From assembly GCA_030430365.1 (NCBI GenBank), contig JAUIFP010000004.1:19420-83419 (forward strand): a DNA stretch of 64,000 bases. The letters run 5' to 3'. Position numbers and translations under genes: made by a program. A model generated the notes under the pieces. That model saw only the letters and a list, made by a program, of their open reading frames with translations. It searched no databases and was not told where the DNA came from. Positions 1-9,781 of this stretch are shown in pieces (position 1 is the stretch's first letter; each line of letters starts with the position of its first letter). The stretch comes from Alphaproteobacteria bacterium. Lineage in GTDB: Bacteria; Pseudomonadota; Alphaproteobacteria; Sphingomonadales; Sphingomonadaceae.

Positions 1-635
1 GGCGTTCCGATAATCCCGATGTTCAGGCGGAATTTCTCCGGAATCTGGCCATATGCAATTTCCGGTCGCCATTTGAGCAGCGCATACCAATCGGCCAGCG
101 CCTGCGTCGGATGCTCATCCGATCCGTTGCCGCCATTCACCAGCGGAATGCGCAAATACTCCGTCAGATCGGCGACGGCGCGCTGCTCCGTATGCCGCAC
201 CACAACGATATCGGCATAGGAATTGAACATCTGGCCGATGTCCCGCATGCTTTCGCCCTTGGCGACGCCTGTGGTCTTCGCATCGGCGACGCTGATCGTC
301 TTGCCGCCGACGGAAAGCATTGCGCTTTCGAAGGAGAGCCGCGTTCGCGTGCTCGGCTCGAAGAAGGCGGCGGCCATGATCTTGTCTTCCAGCGCATGCA
401 CCACCGGGAAGCGGTGCAGCTGGAGATAAGCCGCCAGCTTGGTCAGTTCGCACAGCAGTTCCTTGTCGAACTGTGCAGCCGACAAGACCGAGCTGTTGCG
501 CAAACGGTCAAGCACCTTGGTCTGGATCATCGGAGAATCGGCAAGCAATCCCGATGGATCGGGACAGTTTCCAATTCTTCCGAATTTCCGCTTTGGATCC
601 GCCTCATGGGCGACCTTCGAAGCAGGGAGTGTCAC
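1..635 (-). CDS. Aspartate/ornithine carbamoyltransferase-like protein (3' part runs off the window)
   Basis: My own minus-strand translation gives ...MIQTKVLDRLRNSSVLSAAQFDKELLCELTKLAAYLQLHRFPVVHALEDKIMAAAFFEPSTRTRLSFESAMLSVGGKTISVADAKTTGVAKGESMRDIGQMFNSYADIVVVRHTEQRAVADLTEYLRIPLVNGGNGSDEHPTQALADWYALL..., with the STRTR and HPTQ motifs of transcarbamylases. The likely GTG start at 635 overlaps the preceding stop (GTGA); an internal ATG at 530 is the alternative. The six-frame track misses it. Confidence 0.8.
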   Translation of the reverse strand, partial: MTLPASKVAHEADPKRKFGRIGNCPDPSGLLADSPMIQTKVLDRLRNSSVLSAAQFDKELLCELTKLAAYLQLHRFPVVHALEDKIMAAAFFEPSTRTRLSFESAMLSVGGKTISVADAKTTGVAKGESMRDIGQMFNSYADIVVVRHTEQRAVADLTEYLRIPLVNGGNGSDEHPTQALADWYALLKWRPEIAYGQIPEKFRLNIGIIGT

Positions 636-751
636 CAGCTTGTTCCCCCGACGATGTCACGCACAAGCATAGCGAGTAACGCCGCCGCGGATATGGCGCA
701 CCAGATCAGCGCACCATAAATGAGTAAGGAGAGAGTTCCGGCTGAAAACAT
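632..751 (-). CDS. 39-aa single-TM micropeptide
   Basis: Minus-strand ORF MFSAGTLSLLIYGALIWCAISAAALLAMLVRDIVGGTSW*. Its ATG overlaps the symporter stop (TGATG at 749-753) and its TGA overlaps the next GTG start (GTGA at 632-635). It has a hydrophobic core. Confidence 0.6.
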   Translation of the reverse strand: MFSAGTLSLLIYGALIWCAISAAALLAMLVRDIVGGTSW

Positions 752-2175
752 CAAATGCCCTCTTTTAGCCTGCTCCAGTCAAACTGGGTTTTGGAGAGTA
801 AGGCGCAAGCAAGAACCCACACCATCGAAACGGCCGTGCCTATCGTGCTCGCTACGTACCAGCCGATCTGGAAGTAGCTGATCAAGCCTATGCCGCCGCC
901 CAGCAGCATCCCCCCGATCGCGCCTGTCGTGTTGGCTCTGCGCCAATACAGTCCGGTAACGATCGGCCAGATCATAGCACCAACCAGTGGCCCTGCAAAA
1001 AACAGCACGGATGCTAGCGTCCCGATACGCGGCACGCAGACGGCCCAAGTGAACAGGCCAAGGCCCAAAGTGATCCATTGGGCCACGACCTTAAGCGATT
1101 CGGGCTGCGCCATGGGATGGAACAAGCGGCGATAGACGTCTTCGGTTATCAGGTCCGATGTCGCGGCCAGCAGACTGTCGATGCTGGATGCCAGGGAGCA
1201 GAATACGATAATGAAGATCGCGATGGCTCCTGCCCCGCCCAGCACATCGGCAATGACAAGGGGGCCGACCATATCCGGGCTCGGCACCGCGACGTTCAAC
1301 GCGCCCGAAGCCAGTGCAATGAAACCCGCTGCGATCGGGATCGGGAACCATACCAGCCCCGCAATCGCAAAGGCTTTCCCGCCCACGCCCTCGCGAAGCG
1401 CAAAGGCGCGGCTCCACCAGACATTGTTATGGAAAACCTCGCCCAGCCCGAACAGCAGATTGTTGAAAATCGCCATCAACGCCGCGGGGAACATCACCGT
1501 GATCAACATCGGCTTGTTGGTTTCGAGATTGGTGTGAATTTCTTCGACCGAGACGTTTTGCAGCACGGAGAAGCCCACGATCACGATCCCGACCAGAATG
1601 ATCAGGCTCTGGATGAAATCGGTGCCGATAACCGCCATCAGGCCGCCCCGCATCGTGTAGATCACACAGACCGTAAGGATCACGGTCATGCCCCAGACAT
1701 AGGGAATCCCCGAAAGCGCATTGAGCAGTATCCCCCCTGCCATCGCCATACTGACGAGCCAGGTGAGCGAATAGAACAGCGTGAAAATCAGAAAGATGAA
1801 CCAGGCAAAACGGCCGTAACGCAAGCGGAAGAAATCCCCCGAGGTATAGCCGTTCGGCATCAACTTGCGGATACGGCCCGCAAGTGGCGCGAACAGTAGC
1901 AGGCCGAATGCCGCCATCGAGTAGGCCAGCATTCCCCAGATACCCAGCTCAAGCGCAAATTGCGGCGCCAGCATGGTCGTGTTCGAAGTGATCCAGGTGG
2001 CCGCAGCAGTGGCCGATCCAAGCGCAAGGCCGACATTGCGCCCTGCCAGCGCATGATCTTCAAAGCTCTTGTTGCGGCGCCCCCAATAAACACCCAGGCC
2101 GATCCACAACATGCTGAACAGCGCCAGCAGGATCCACCCCGTCATGGGATCGAGCAGAGCAGCTTTCTCGCTCAT
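751..2175 (-). CDS. Sodium:solute symporter (SSS) family protein
   Basis: 474 aa, many TM helices, GRNVGLALGSATAAATWITSNTT and FFRLRYGRFAW segments typical of SSS transporters. Confidence 0.85.
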   Translation of the reverse strand: MSEKAALLDPMTGWILLALFSMLWIGLGVYWGRRNKSFEDHALAGRNVGLALGSATAAATWITSNTTMLAPQFALELGIWGMLAYSMAAFGLLLFAPLAGRIRKLMPNGYTSGDFFRLRYGRFAWFIFLIFTLFYSLTWLVSMAMAGGILLNALSGIPYVWGMTVILTVCVIYTMRGGLMAVIGTDFIQSLIILVGIVIVGFSVLQNVSVEEIHTNLETNKPMLITVMFPAALMAIFNNLLFGLGEVFHNNVWWSRAFALREGVGGKAFAIAGLVWFPIPIAAGFIALASGALNVAVPSPDMVGPLVIADVLGGAGAIAIFIIVFCSLASSIDSLLAATSDLITEDVYRRLFHPMAQPESLKVVAQWITLGLGLFTWAVCVPRIGTLASVLFFAGPLVGAMIWPIVTGLYWRRANTTGAIGGMLLGGGIGLISYFQIGWYVASTIGTAVSMVWVLACALLSKTQFDWSRLKEGI

Positions 2176-2576
2176 GCCCGCGCGCCCCGCACGATCACGG
2201 CAACGATGCCCAGCGCAATGATTGCCCCGATCACGGTCAACCAGATAGCCTGTTCAAGCGATTGATGGACCACGGCGAGCTCGATCGTCTCCGACTGCTC
2301 GCCAGCTTCGTCGGTCAGACGAAGATAGTATGTCCCTCCCGCCAGGCCGGATAGGAAATAGGCGTGGTTGCGGCCCTGATAAAGCTCTTGCGCGTCTTCG
2401 AAGGCCGGGCTGGTCGCGATCTCCAGTGACACCGCGCTGCCGGCGTTCCACTCCATCATCACATGGCCGGCATTGCTTTCCAGCGGACCGCTTTGCGTAA
2501 AGGCAGGCACCTGGGCATGCGCAGGCGCAACGAAAGCGAAAAGCAGCAGCAGCGGCACCGCGATCACAAACAACAT
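2172..2576 (-). CDS. Exported protein with C-terminal TM helix, possible fibronectin-III-like domain
   Basis: Start at MLFVIAVPLLLLFAFVAPAHAQ (signal peptide), GTYYLRLTDEAGEQS beta-rich segment, C-terminal TM helix. Stop overlaps the symporter start (ATGA). Confidence 0.55.
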   Translation of the reverse strand: MLFVIAVPLLLLFAFVAPAHAQVPAFTQSGPLESNAGHVMMEWNAGSAVSLEIATSPAFEDAQELYQGRNHAYFLSGLAGGTYYLRLTDEAGEQSETIELAVVHQSLEQAIWLTVIGAIIALGIVAVIVRGARA

Positions 2577-2825
2577 TTGCAGGGGCGCAGGGCCCGACTT
2601 CTCAGAAAAACGGCAGACTGGGAGCGTGCAGGAGGCATTCAAGCGCCGCCGGGCGAAGGTCTCGCAGTGGGGTAAGATTGTTCCTTGACCGTCCTGCCGG
2701 CCGCTGCGCCGGTGCTCTTGCTGATTTCCGTTGGAGCTCAAGCCCCTAACAAATGGATGCGCCCGTGTGAACCGCTGGCTGCAAATCCTCGCAAGTCGGC
2801 GCGGGAGGCGCTGACGCTCGGAAAG

Positions 2826-3761
2826 TTACTTGTAAGCCAATTCGATGACCCGGACGAGGTCCGTCAGCGTCTCGCAAACGGGCGTCGGCACGCCCAGTTC
2901 CGCGCCTTCACGCGCGATAGCCCCATTGATGGTGCCGATCTCCGTCATGCGTCCATGTTCGCGATCCTGCAGCATGGATGCCTTGTGATGGGCATGTTCC
3001 TTCAGAGCGGAGGCGATGGTAGAGAGAATTTGTTCCCGCTCCAAATGAATGCCTTTCGCCGCCGCCACGGCAAGTGTTTCATCGACCACGCTGGCGGCGA
3101 TCCGTTTGCCGGGCTCGTTATCCATCCCTGCATTCGGCACTTCGCAGATCATCGCCATCGCATTGAGCGCGGCATTGAATGCCACTTTTTCCCACACGGC
3201 ATGGTTGGCGTCGGCGGCAATCTTCGTCTTGAACCCAGATCGCTCCAGAAGTTCCGCGACCGGCTGGGAATATGGCTGCGCCTCGGGCGTGAAACCGCCC
3301 AGTTCGAGAAAACCGAAACCATGCGTGACCACGCCCGACTTGCCGGTAAAATCGGCCGGAACATGCGCCGTGCCCATCAGCACGCGTTCGGCGCCGAATG
3401 CCTCGGCTAGCAAATCCGCATTGCCGATCCCGTTCTGCAATGTCAGCGCGATCGTGTCGGGAGAGGCCAAATGGGCAACGGAGGCAATAGCGGCTGCGCT
3501 ATGCGTGCCCTTGGTGAAGAGCAGCACCAGGTCTACCGGCGCCGCAACATCTGCGGCAAGCGCTGCGCCAACACGCAGAGTACGCGTTCCAGCGTCGTCT
3601 TTGAGAGAGATGCCCTCCCCTGCAATGGCAGAGAGCCGGTCCCGGTCGACATCCACAAGGGTGACCGTGGCGCCCTGTTCGGCCATGCGTGCAGCGAACA
3701 GGCAGCCCATCGCACCAGCCCCGACGATAACGACGCTGGGCGCCGATGGGAAAGAGACCAT
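2826..3761 (-). CDS. 2-dehydropantoate 2-reductase / ketopantoate reductase family protein
   Basis: VVIVGAGAMGCLFAARMAEQGATVTLVDVDRDR Rossmann start plus ApbA/PanE-like C-terminal domain. Confidence 0.85.
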   Translation of the reverse strand: MVSFPSAPSVVIVGAGAMGCLFAARMAEQGATVTLVDVDRDRLSAIAGEGISLKDDAGTRTLRVGAALAADVAAPVDLVLLFTKGTHSAAAIASVAHLASPDTIALTLQNGIGNADLLAEAFGAERVLMGTAHVPADFTGKSGVVTHGFGFLELGGFTPEAQPYSQPVAELLERSGFKTKIAADANHAVWEKVAFNAALNAMAMICEVPNAGMDNEPGKRIAASVVDETLAVAAAKGIHLEREQILSTIASALKEHAHHKASMLQDREHGRMTEIGTINGAIAREGAELGVPTPVCETLTDLVRVIELAYK

Positions 3762-3771
3762 TGGGACCCCC

Positions 3772-4269
3772 CTAGATGCTATAAACGTCGAGCAAGGTCG
3801 GCACGGTATCGTTCAAAAGCCGAATGACTTTCCCTGCAATCTTCCATTCGCCATCTTGCAGCACGAGTTCATGCTCGTAGCGGCCGAAATAGGCATGTGA
3901 ACGATTGACGCGAACGTCATGCGTATTCACGACGAAAGCGGAACTGAGCTTCATCCGGTCGTCCGAAGCTTCTTCCACCAACACTCCGCTGACCAGGTGG
4001 GAAACGCGCGGCAGGACTTCGGACGCAACCGAGAAACCGGAACGTATGCGCTGCAGGCGATCTTCCAGATTTTTCCGTCCACGATAATAGATCAGCGAAA
4101 GCTCCCGGTCGGGATCTTCCGTCTGTGTTCCGTCGTCCCGCCAAGCAGGCATCCAGAACAGGCACTCCCGGGTGAATAGCTCGATCCACGCATCGAACTC
4201 GCCCCGGTCGAGCAGCAAAGCCTCGCGGTAGAGAAATTCAGCCGCCTCTGAAGGAGACAGCGCGCTCAT
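3772..4269 (-). CDS. Aromatic-ring-hydroxylating dioxygenase beta (small) subunit
   Basis: AAEFLYREALLLDRGEFDAWIELFTRECLFWMPAWRDD...NRSHAYFGRYEHELVLQDGEWKIAGKVIRLLND. ATGA overlap with the alpha subunit stop. Confidence 0.88.
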   Translation of the reverse strand: MSALSPSEAAEFLYREALLLDRGEFDAWIELFTRECLFWMPAWRDDGTQTEDPDRELSLIYYRGRKNLEDRLQRIRSGFSVASEVLPRVSHLVSGVLVEEASDDRMKLSSAFVVNTHDVRVNRSHAYFGRYEHELVLQDGEWKIAGKVIRLLNDTVPTLLDVYSI

Positions 4270-5612
4270 GCCACGACCTCCTTCATTCGCTCTGCCCAGG
4301 CACGATAGTAACTCGCGAACAGGCTTTCGTCGCACAGCTGGGCATCGGCCAACACGCTGCGAGCCGGCTTGACGTCGATCATATCGGCATACTCATTTCC
4401 GCCCTCGACAGTGGCGGTCATGCCGCGCGCATGGCCCTGCAGCCACGGCCGCTCCTGCTCTGCCATGCCGAGCTGCGCCTCTTCGTAGCATACGGTGTCA
4501 TCGGGCGTCGCCATACCGGTCGGATTGAAGAAATCCTCATACTGGCGGATCCGGAAGCGGCGCGCTTCATCGCTTTCGCCTCGGGGGGCAATGCACCAGG
4601 TCTGCATCTCGGTCAGCCCGGCAGCAAGGGGTCTGATCACGCGCAATTGGCTCGATGCATTCTCCGCGATCTGCATATTGGGGAAGATCGTGAGATTACG
4701 CATGTTGAACATCCAGTTGCGCCTTGCCTCACCGAACTCTTCCGCAAGCTCTTCAGCCCGCTCGAAATCCGCGATTGCAGAGGACGGCGGCATAATCCCC
4801 CAGTTGAGTACGTGGCCATGGTCGAAGCTCATCGTACCGCCGGTGACGCCGCTGGCATTTTCAGTCCAGAAGTCGGAAGCCCCGATCGAAGACTTCACCA
4901 CTTCGTCGGCCTCTTCCTTTGCGCGCTGCTCGAGAATGCGAATGTAGCTCGGATGCGTGGAAGTGAAGTGATACTGGTCGGCGCAGTTTTCCAACTGCAT
5001 CTTCCAGTTCGCCGCATAGGTGAAGGTAACCCTGCCCGGCACGAGTTCGAGGCCGTTGGGGGCCTTGTCGGCCAACAGGTCGATCAGCTTGCTTGCCTCG
5101 CCAAGATGTTCTTCAAGCGAGGGTACATCGGGGTTGAGGCTGGCGAACAGGAAACCTCGATATTCGCCGAAGCGGGCAACTTCTGCGAGATCGTGGTTCT
5201 CGCTATCAAACGCCTCGCTATAGCATCCCCCCTTCTTCCACTTGATATTCTTGTTCGCGCCGGAACTGTCGAAGGTCCAGCCGTGATAGGGGCAAACGTG
5301 GCGGCGGGCATTGCCGCATTTCTTCTGCACCAGCCGCACGCCCTTGTGCGGGCAGGCATTTACGAAGCACTGCAATTCACCATCGCCATCGCGGCTGACG
5401 ATGATCGGCACGCGTCCAATGAAACCAGTGAAGAAATCATGCGGATGCTCTGCCTGGGTCGAAAGCCCGATGAACAACCACCCGCCTTCGAACACATGTT
5501 TCATTTCCATGTCGAACAGCTCCGGATCGCGGAACATCGCGCGATTGATCCGGAACACGCCGTCATCGGGACGGTCATCGACAAGGTCGCTTAGAGCGAA
5601 TTGCTTACTCAT
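4266..5612 (-). CDS. Rieske non-heme iron oxygenase alpha subunit
   Basis: Rieske motif CPH-X17-CPYH (CPHKGVRLVQKKCGNARRHVCPYHGW); mononuclear iron motif NCADQYHFTSTH (D-x2-H-x4-H). Confidence 0.93.
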   Translation of the reverse strand: MSKQFALSDLVDDRPDDGVFRINRAMFRDPELFDMEMKHVFEGGWLFIGLSTQAEHPHDFFTGFIGRVPIIVSRDGDGELQCFVNACPHKGVRLVQKKCGNARRHVCPYHGWTFDSSGANKNIKWKKGGCYSEAFDSENHDLAEVARFGEYRGFLFASLNPDVPSLEEHLGEASKLIDLLADKAPNGLELVPGRVTFTYAANWKMQLENCADQYHFTSTHPSYIRILEQRAKEEADEVVKSSIGASDFWTENASGVTGGTMSFDHGHVLNWGIMPPSSAIADFERAEELAEEFGEARRNWMFNMRNLTIFPNMQIAENASSQLRVIRPLAAGLTEMQTWCIAPRGESDEARRFRIRQYEDFFNPTGMATPDDTVCYEEAQLGMAEQERPWLQGHARGMTATVEGGNEYADMIDVKPARSVLADAQLCDESLFASYYRAWAERMKEVVA

Positions 5613-5730
5613 TCCTGCCTCATAATACTGCCGGTTTGCGGCGCATCACGCCTGCCGCACCGGTTGAATGCCCCGCGCCGTGGCAGGGCAAAAAAGCCGT
5701 TGGATCCATTGGCCGTGACAATTATGCCGA

Positions 5731-6039
5731 TCACACGCCGCCTTCGCATGGATAGTGAATCAGGATCGGGGCAACCGTCGCAAAATTGGCGACATCCCCG
5801 GCGACTGCCTGTCCTTCCGGCGAGCCCATCGCTGCCCCCATTGCCGCGCCATCTTCGAAGTCCGCTTCGAAGATGCAGAAATAGGGGGATTCTCCGCCCA
5901 CCGCCTGGACATCGAAGCTGTATCGCAGTGCCTTCAGGCCTGGGAGTTTACGTACAAGTGGAATATGGGTTTCCAGATAATAGCTCTTGAAACCCTCCGG
6001 TTCCGGCTGCGGCGGATATAGAACGACGATCTTATGCAT
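5731..6039 (-). CDS. EthD domain-containing protein
   Basis: MHKIVVLYPPQPEPEGFKSYYLETHIPLVRKLPGLKALRYSF, a short EthD/dimeric alpha-beta barrel protein. Confidence 0.8.
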   Translation of the reverse strand: MHKIVVLYPPQPEPEGFKSYYLETHIPLVRKLPGLKALRYSFDVQAVGGESPYFCIFEADFEDGAAMGAAMGSPEGQAVAGDVANFATVAPILIHYPCEGGV

Positions 6040-6137
6040 GCCCAGAACCCTCCATATTCGTCCGGCTTCCGCCCACTTGGCTGTAGAAACACCTGCTAAT
6101 TATCGGGCGTTTTCCGGAAGTCCTTTGGCTAAAGCAA

Positions 6138-6149
6138 TTAACGTGATAA
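6138..6149. promoter_or_regulatory. Putative MarR-type operator (TTAACGTGATAA)
   Basis: Near-identical to motifs at 9770, 11609, 20656, 22033, 27797 and 30646. Upstream of the EthD/Rieske operon (minus strand). Confidence 0.5.
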
Positions 6150-6211
6150 GTATTGGATTGCAAGAGAAGTCCTCTGGAATTCGTTAATTCGCGGAGACGA
6201 AAGAGAGGAGG

Positions 6212-6661
6212 TTACTCGACGCCCTTGATCGTCGACGAAAGAGCGCGCAGTTCGTCGGCCAACCGTTCCAGTCTCTCCGGCCCGAAGCGCTGAGCATACT
6301 CCCGCATGACATGCGCCACATGACGTGAAATCGTCTTCACGACTTCTCGGCCTTCCGGAGACAAGGCAACCATTATGCGCCGCCGATCATTCGTATCCGG
6401 CTCTCTGACGACAAGTTTGCGGCTTTCCAGTTCCTTCAGGATCCGCGTCACGCTGGGCGCATGGAGCAGGCCGACTTCCGCGAGACCGGTGGCATCCGTC
6501 GAGCCGCGATCATTGATTACGCGCATGACACGCCATTGCGGTTCGGTGATGTTATACTCGCGAAGCTTCGGCCTCATGGGCGCAATAACGGCTTCTTTCG
6601 CACCGAGCATCACTGCGGCGAGTGACTGCTCAAACGGTGGAATCTTCTTAATGACGCTCAT
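6212..6661 (-). CDS. MarR family transcriptional regulator (HpaR-like)
   Basis: NITEPQWRVMRVINDRGSTDATGLAEVGLLHAPSVTRILKELESRKLVVREPDTNDRRRIMVALS winged-helix. Confidence 0.88.
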   Translation of the reverse strand: MSVIKKIPPFEQSLAAVMLGAKEAVIAPMRPKLREYNITEPQWRVMRVINDRGSTDATGLAEVGLLHAPSVTRILKELESRKLVVREPDTNDRRRIMVALSPEGREVVKTISRHVAHVMREYAQRFGPERLERLADELRALSSTIKGVE

Positions 6662-7021
6662 CGCTACTCCCTGGCTAGATATGCCCTCATCCCGATACCT
6701 AACAAAAGCAACTAAGCATAGTGTTGCAAATTGCGGAAGTACCTAGCTGGCACGATTCTGCGTTCTACAGAAATCTCCAATCCGGCGAATTCCCAACCAT
6801 TATAGCTCCTGAAAAGCCCCGGTTTTGCGGTGCTTGCCTGGTTCTCAGGGGCACGGCCACTCCCGCCCGCTCAGGCGCCGGAGCCGTCACCCACGCGGAG
6901 TTCCTAACCCGCATTTTGTTCTCATGTAAAATTATTGCGTGCGGATTTTCGGACAGAATCAACTAGCGGGCAGCAGGCGGCACTCAATTCCGGCCACGGA
7001 TTCCCGCCAAGCCGTAGACAC

Positions 7022-7067
7022 AAAAAAGCCCGCAGCACCAACAGAGATTCTCTGCGGCACTGCGGGC
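7022..7067 (-). terminator. Rho-independent terminator for the TonB receptor gene
   Basis: GCCCGCAG (7028-7035) pairs with CTGCGGGC (7060-7067). An A-run at 7022-7027 gives a U tract on the minus-strand transcript. Confidence 0.75.
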
Positions 7068-7093
7068 CATTTGTCAGTTTTCTGAGCGTGCGC

Positions 7094-9658
7094 TTAGAAT
7101 TCCTTGCGCACAGTCAGCTTCCATTCACGAGGTGCAGCAACGCGGGTCTGCTGGTTAATCGAGCCCTCGAGCAGCTGGTAGTGGTAGTACTTGTCCGCGA
7201 GGTTCGTGACCTGAAGCGTTGCGCTCCAGTCCTCGTCAGGCGACTTGTAGACCAGCTGAGCATTCCAGATCGAATACGGATCGATAATGAATTGCGGCAA
7301 AGGTGCACGAGTGCTGGAAGAACGATCGAAGGTCTGCTTCGACTGCCAGTTCCAGTCCAGGCGCGGAGTAAACGTGCCGATTTCGGTGAAGATATCGTAC
7401 GAAACATTCGCATGCATGTTCCATTCCGGCTGGCGGAGGTTGCCTGGGAACAGATAACCCGGCTGCCCCGGTTCGGCACCGGATTCGAACTTGTTGTAAC
7501 CACCGGTCCAATCAAGCCTTAGCCCATCCACCGGCAGCGCCGTGATCTCCCATTCGAAGCCTTTGACTTCGGCCGGGATGCCAACATTGTTCGAATAGTT
7601 CGTTGGGACCGGATTGCCCGGGAACTGTTCGCAGGCAGCGACAGCTTCCGGCGTCTGGTATTGATAGTTAAACCAGGTGGCCGTGCCCGTTCCCGGCTCA
7701 TTGAGGCATTGCGTGCCAAATGCGCTGGAAGACAGCTTCTTATAGTCGAGATAGAATGCCGTCAGATTGGTCCGCAGACGACGGTCGAGAATGTCGGCTT
7801 TGACACCAACCTCATAACTGATCAACTCTTCGTCGGAGGTCGGCCTTAGCTGACGGTCGTTGAGGATGATCGTGGTCAAACCCGGAGGACGGGAGCCAGT
7901 TGCAGCCGTCGCGTAAACAAGAACGTCTTCATTGATCTTGTAGTCTGTCGAAATCAGCCAGTCCCAACGGTTCTGCGTAGCATTGACGGCCTCGTCTACG
8001 ATCACACCCGCATTGGGATTGTCGATCGTGATCGCAATGTTGGTGTGGCTATAGCGTCCACCACCCGAAATACGCCAACGGTCGGTGAGGTTGTAGTCCA
8101 GGTGAGCAAAGACCGACTGCGACTTGTTCACGCCATGCACGCTGTTGGTCTGCTGAATGTTGACGAAACTGATGTAGTTGTTCTGATACCCATCTGTTTC
8201 CACAGCAAACCCGCCGAGATTCCAGACAAGGCGATCATCGAGCAGCGTACCGTCAAAGCGTAGCTCACCCGACCACATCTCGTCCTTGTTCAGGAAGTGC
8301 GAAATGACAGCGCCAAGCGGGGACTGGTCACCATTCTGCGTGAACTCGTTGCTATACTTCGTATAGGCACCGATCGCCGTCATATTGATATTGTCGGCGA
8401 GCGAAGCTTCGAGTTTGCCTGAAAGCATAGTGTGATCCGCAAACTTGCGCGGTTCGTAGCAGACATTATCAGAATAATGATCCGGAAATGCCGTTGGGCT
8501 GCCGCCAGGTACCGATGACGGAATTTCAGCCGTCAAATCGATCTTCGGGCGGCAGTTAGTGGCATACGTATCGTAAATCCCGCCATCGCGTGCCGGCGTA
8601 ACGAAGCGATTGTCCAGGATCACGCCATAGACGTTATAGGCCGCGAGCTGGTAGACCTGAGCAAGCGCGGACGCTGTACAAGGCTGGGGCCCAATCCCAT
8701 CGGGATAGCCATCAACCGGCTGAACGCAGGTGCCTGTATAGCCATAGGTTACTTCAGGCGTTTCCTCGAGGTCCTCTTCACGGTGACGAGCCGTAAGGAG
8801 AAGCGAGACGTCGGAGCTCGGCTCCCACAGCAACTTGACCTGCCCTACCGCAGTCGTACCGCCTCCGGTATGCCCAATGACGCAGTCTTTCTGGCCTGAA
8901 TCGGGCTGAAAATATGGCAACGAGCCGGCAAGTTCCGGTGTACCGAGTTTGTCCATCATGCAGGTAAAGTCGAGACGATTGCCGAAACCACGCTGGCGGT
9001 CGAAATGGCCAAACGCGCGCACCGCAAGTGTCGGCGAAAGCCCTACATCGAGCGCACCAGCTGCCTCCATATGGTCACGTGAGCCGTATCCCAAGCTAAC
9101 GAAGCCCGAACCATCGCCCTTCGGATCCTGAGTGAACAGCTTGATCGAGCCGGCAATCGAAGCATTGCCCGAAAGCGTGCTCTGCGGCCCGCGATTGACT
9201 TCCACGCGCACAACGTCGGTGAAATCCAGCTCGGAACCGGCAGTTGTGGAATGGTAGACGCCATCGTTATAGATGGCGACAGCAGGCGGCACCGCCAGAC
9301 TGGACGTTTCGCCTTGCTGCACACCGCGTAGCGATATCCGCGGCGTACCTGCTGACTGTGAGTCACCCGGCACTGTCTGCAAGTTCGGAACGACCGAACC
9401 AAGCGTACCGATATTGGTGACGTTCGCAGCTTCCAACTGCTCTTCGGTTTGCGCCGTGATCGCGATCGGCGTGTCCTGGATGCTCTCCTCGACATAACGC
9501 GCCGTTACCACGATCTCGGCGATCCCGCCCCTCGATTGCGGAGCTTCATCTTGCGCCATGGCTGGCTGCGAAATCACTGCCAGTCCGGCAAGGCAGCTAC
9601 CCGAAAGCAAACGCCAAGCGGCTGCTCCGGAAATACCATTTCCTCCCCGTCGTACCAT
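7094..9658 (-). CDS. TonB-dependent receptor
   Basis: Start at MVRRGGNGISGAAAWRLLSGSCLAGLAVISQPAMAQDE (signal peptide). IAEIVVTARYVEESIQDTPIAITA TonB-box/plug, VRVEVNRGPQSTLSGNASIAGSIKL plug, terminal ...WKLTVRKEF. The ORF-track start at 9943 is too far upstream. Confidence 0.93.
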   Translation of the reverse strand: MVRRGGNGISGAAAWRLLSGSCLAGLAVISQPAMAQDEAPQSRGGIAEIVVTARYVEESIQDTPIAITAQTEEQLEAANVTNIGTLGSVVPNLQTVPGDSQSAGTPRISLRGVQQGETSSLAVPPAVAIYNDGVYHSTTAGSELDFTDVVRVEVNRGPQSTLSGNASIAGSIKLFTQDPKGDGSGFVSLGYGSRDHMEAAGALDVGLSPTLAVRAFGHFDRQRGFGNRLDFTCMMDKLGTPELAGSLPYFQPDSGQKDCVIGHTGGGTTAVGQVKLLWEPSSDVSLLLTARHREEDLEETPEVTYGYTGTCVQPVDGYPDGIGPQPCTASALAQVYQLAAYNVYGVILDNRFVTPARDGGIYDTYATNCRPKIDLTAEIPSSVPGGSPTAFPDHYSDNVCYEPRKFADHTMLSGKLEASLADNINMTAIGAYTKYSNEFTQNGDQSPLGAVISHFLNKDEMWSGELRFDGTLLDDRLVWNLGGFAVETDGYQNNYISFVNIQQTNSVHGVNKSQSVFAHLDYNLTDRWRISGGGRYSHTNIAITIDNPNAGVIVDEAVNATQNRWDWLISTDYKINEDVLVYATAATGSRPPGLTTIILNDRQLRPTSDEELISYEVGVKADILDRRLRTNLTAFYLDYKKLSSSAFGTQCLNEPGTGTATWFNYQYQTPEAVAACEQFPGNPVPTNYSNNVGIPAEVKGFEWEITALPVDGLRLDWTGGYNKFESGAEPGQPGYLFPGNLRQPEWNMHANVSYDIFTEIGTFTPRLDWNWQSKQTFDRSSSTRAPLPQFIIDPYSIWNAQLVYKSPDEDWSATLQVTNLADKYYHYQLLEGSINQQTRVAAPREWKLTVRKEF

Positions 9659-9769
9659 TTTTCTACCCTCTCTATTTCGAGCTCTATTACGTGTTTCTAC
9701 GCATCTCTGGTCGCCACAAATCAGACGTGACACCTGTGCGCTGCATGCCATGCGTGGAACCGCATAAAC

Positions 9770-9781
9770 ATAACATGATAA
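9770..9781. promoter_or_regulatory. Putative MarR-type operator (ATAACATGATAA)
   Basis: Matches the shared motif; upstream of the TonB receptor. Confidence 0.45.

Noticed and set aside
115-453. 112-aa minus ORF in the track at the window start
   Set aside because: Wrong frame. The correct minus frame gives the transcarbamylase motifs.
1078-1899. 273-aa plus-strand ORF inside the symporter gene
   Set aside because: Low-complexity His/Asp/Arg-rich antisense translation of a TM protein.
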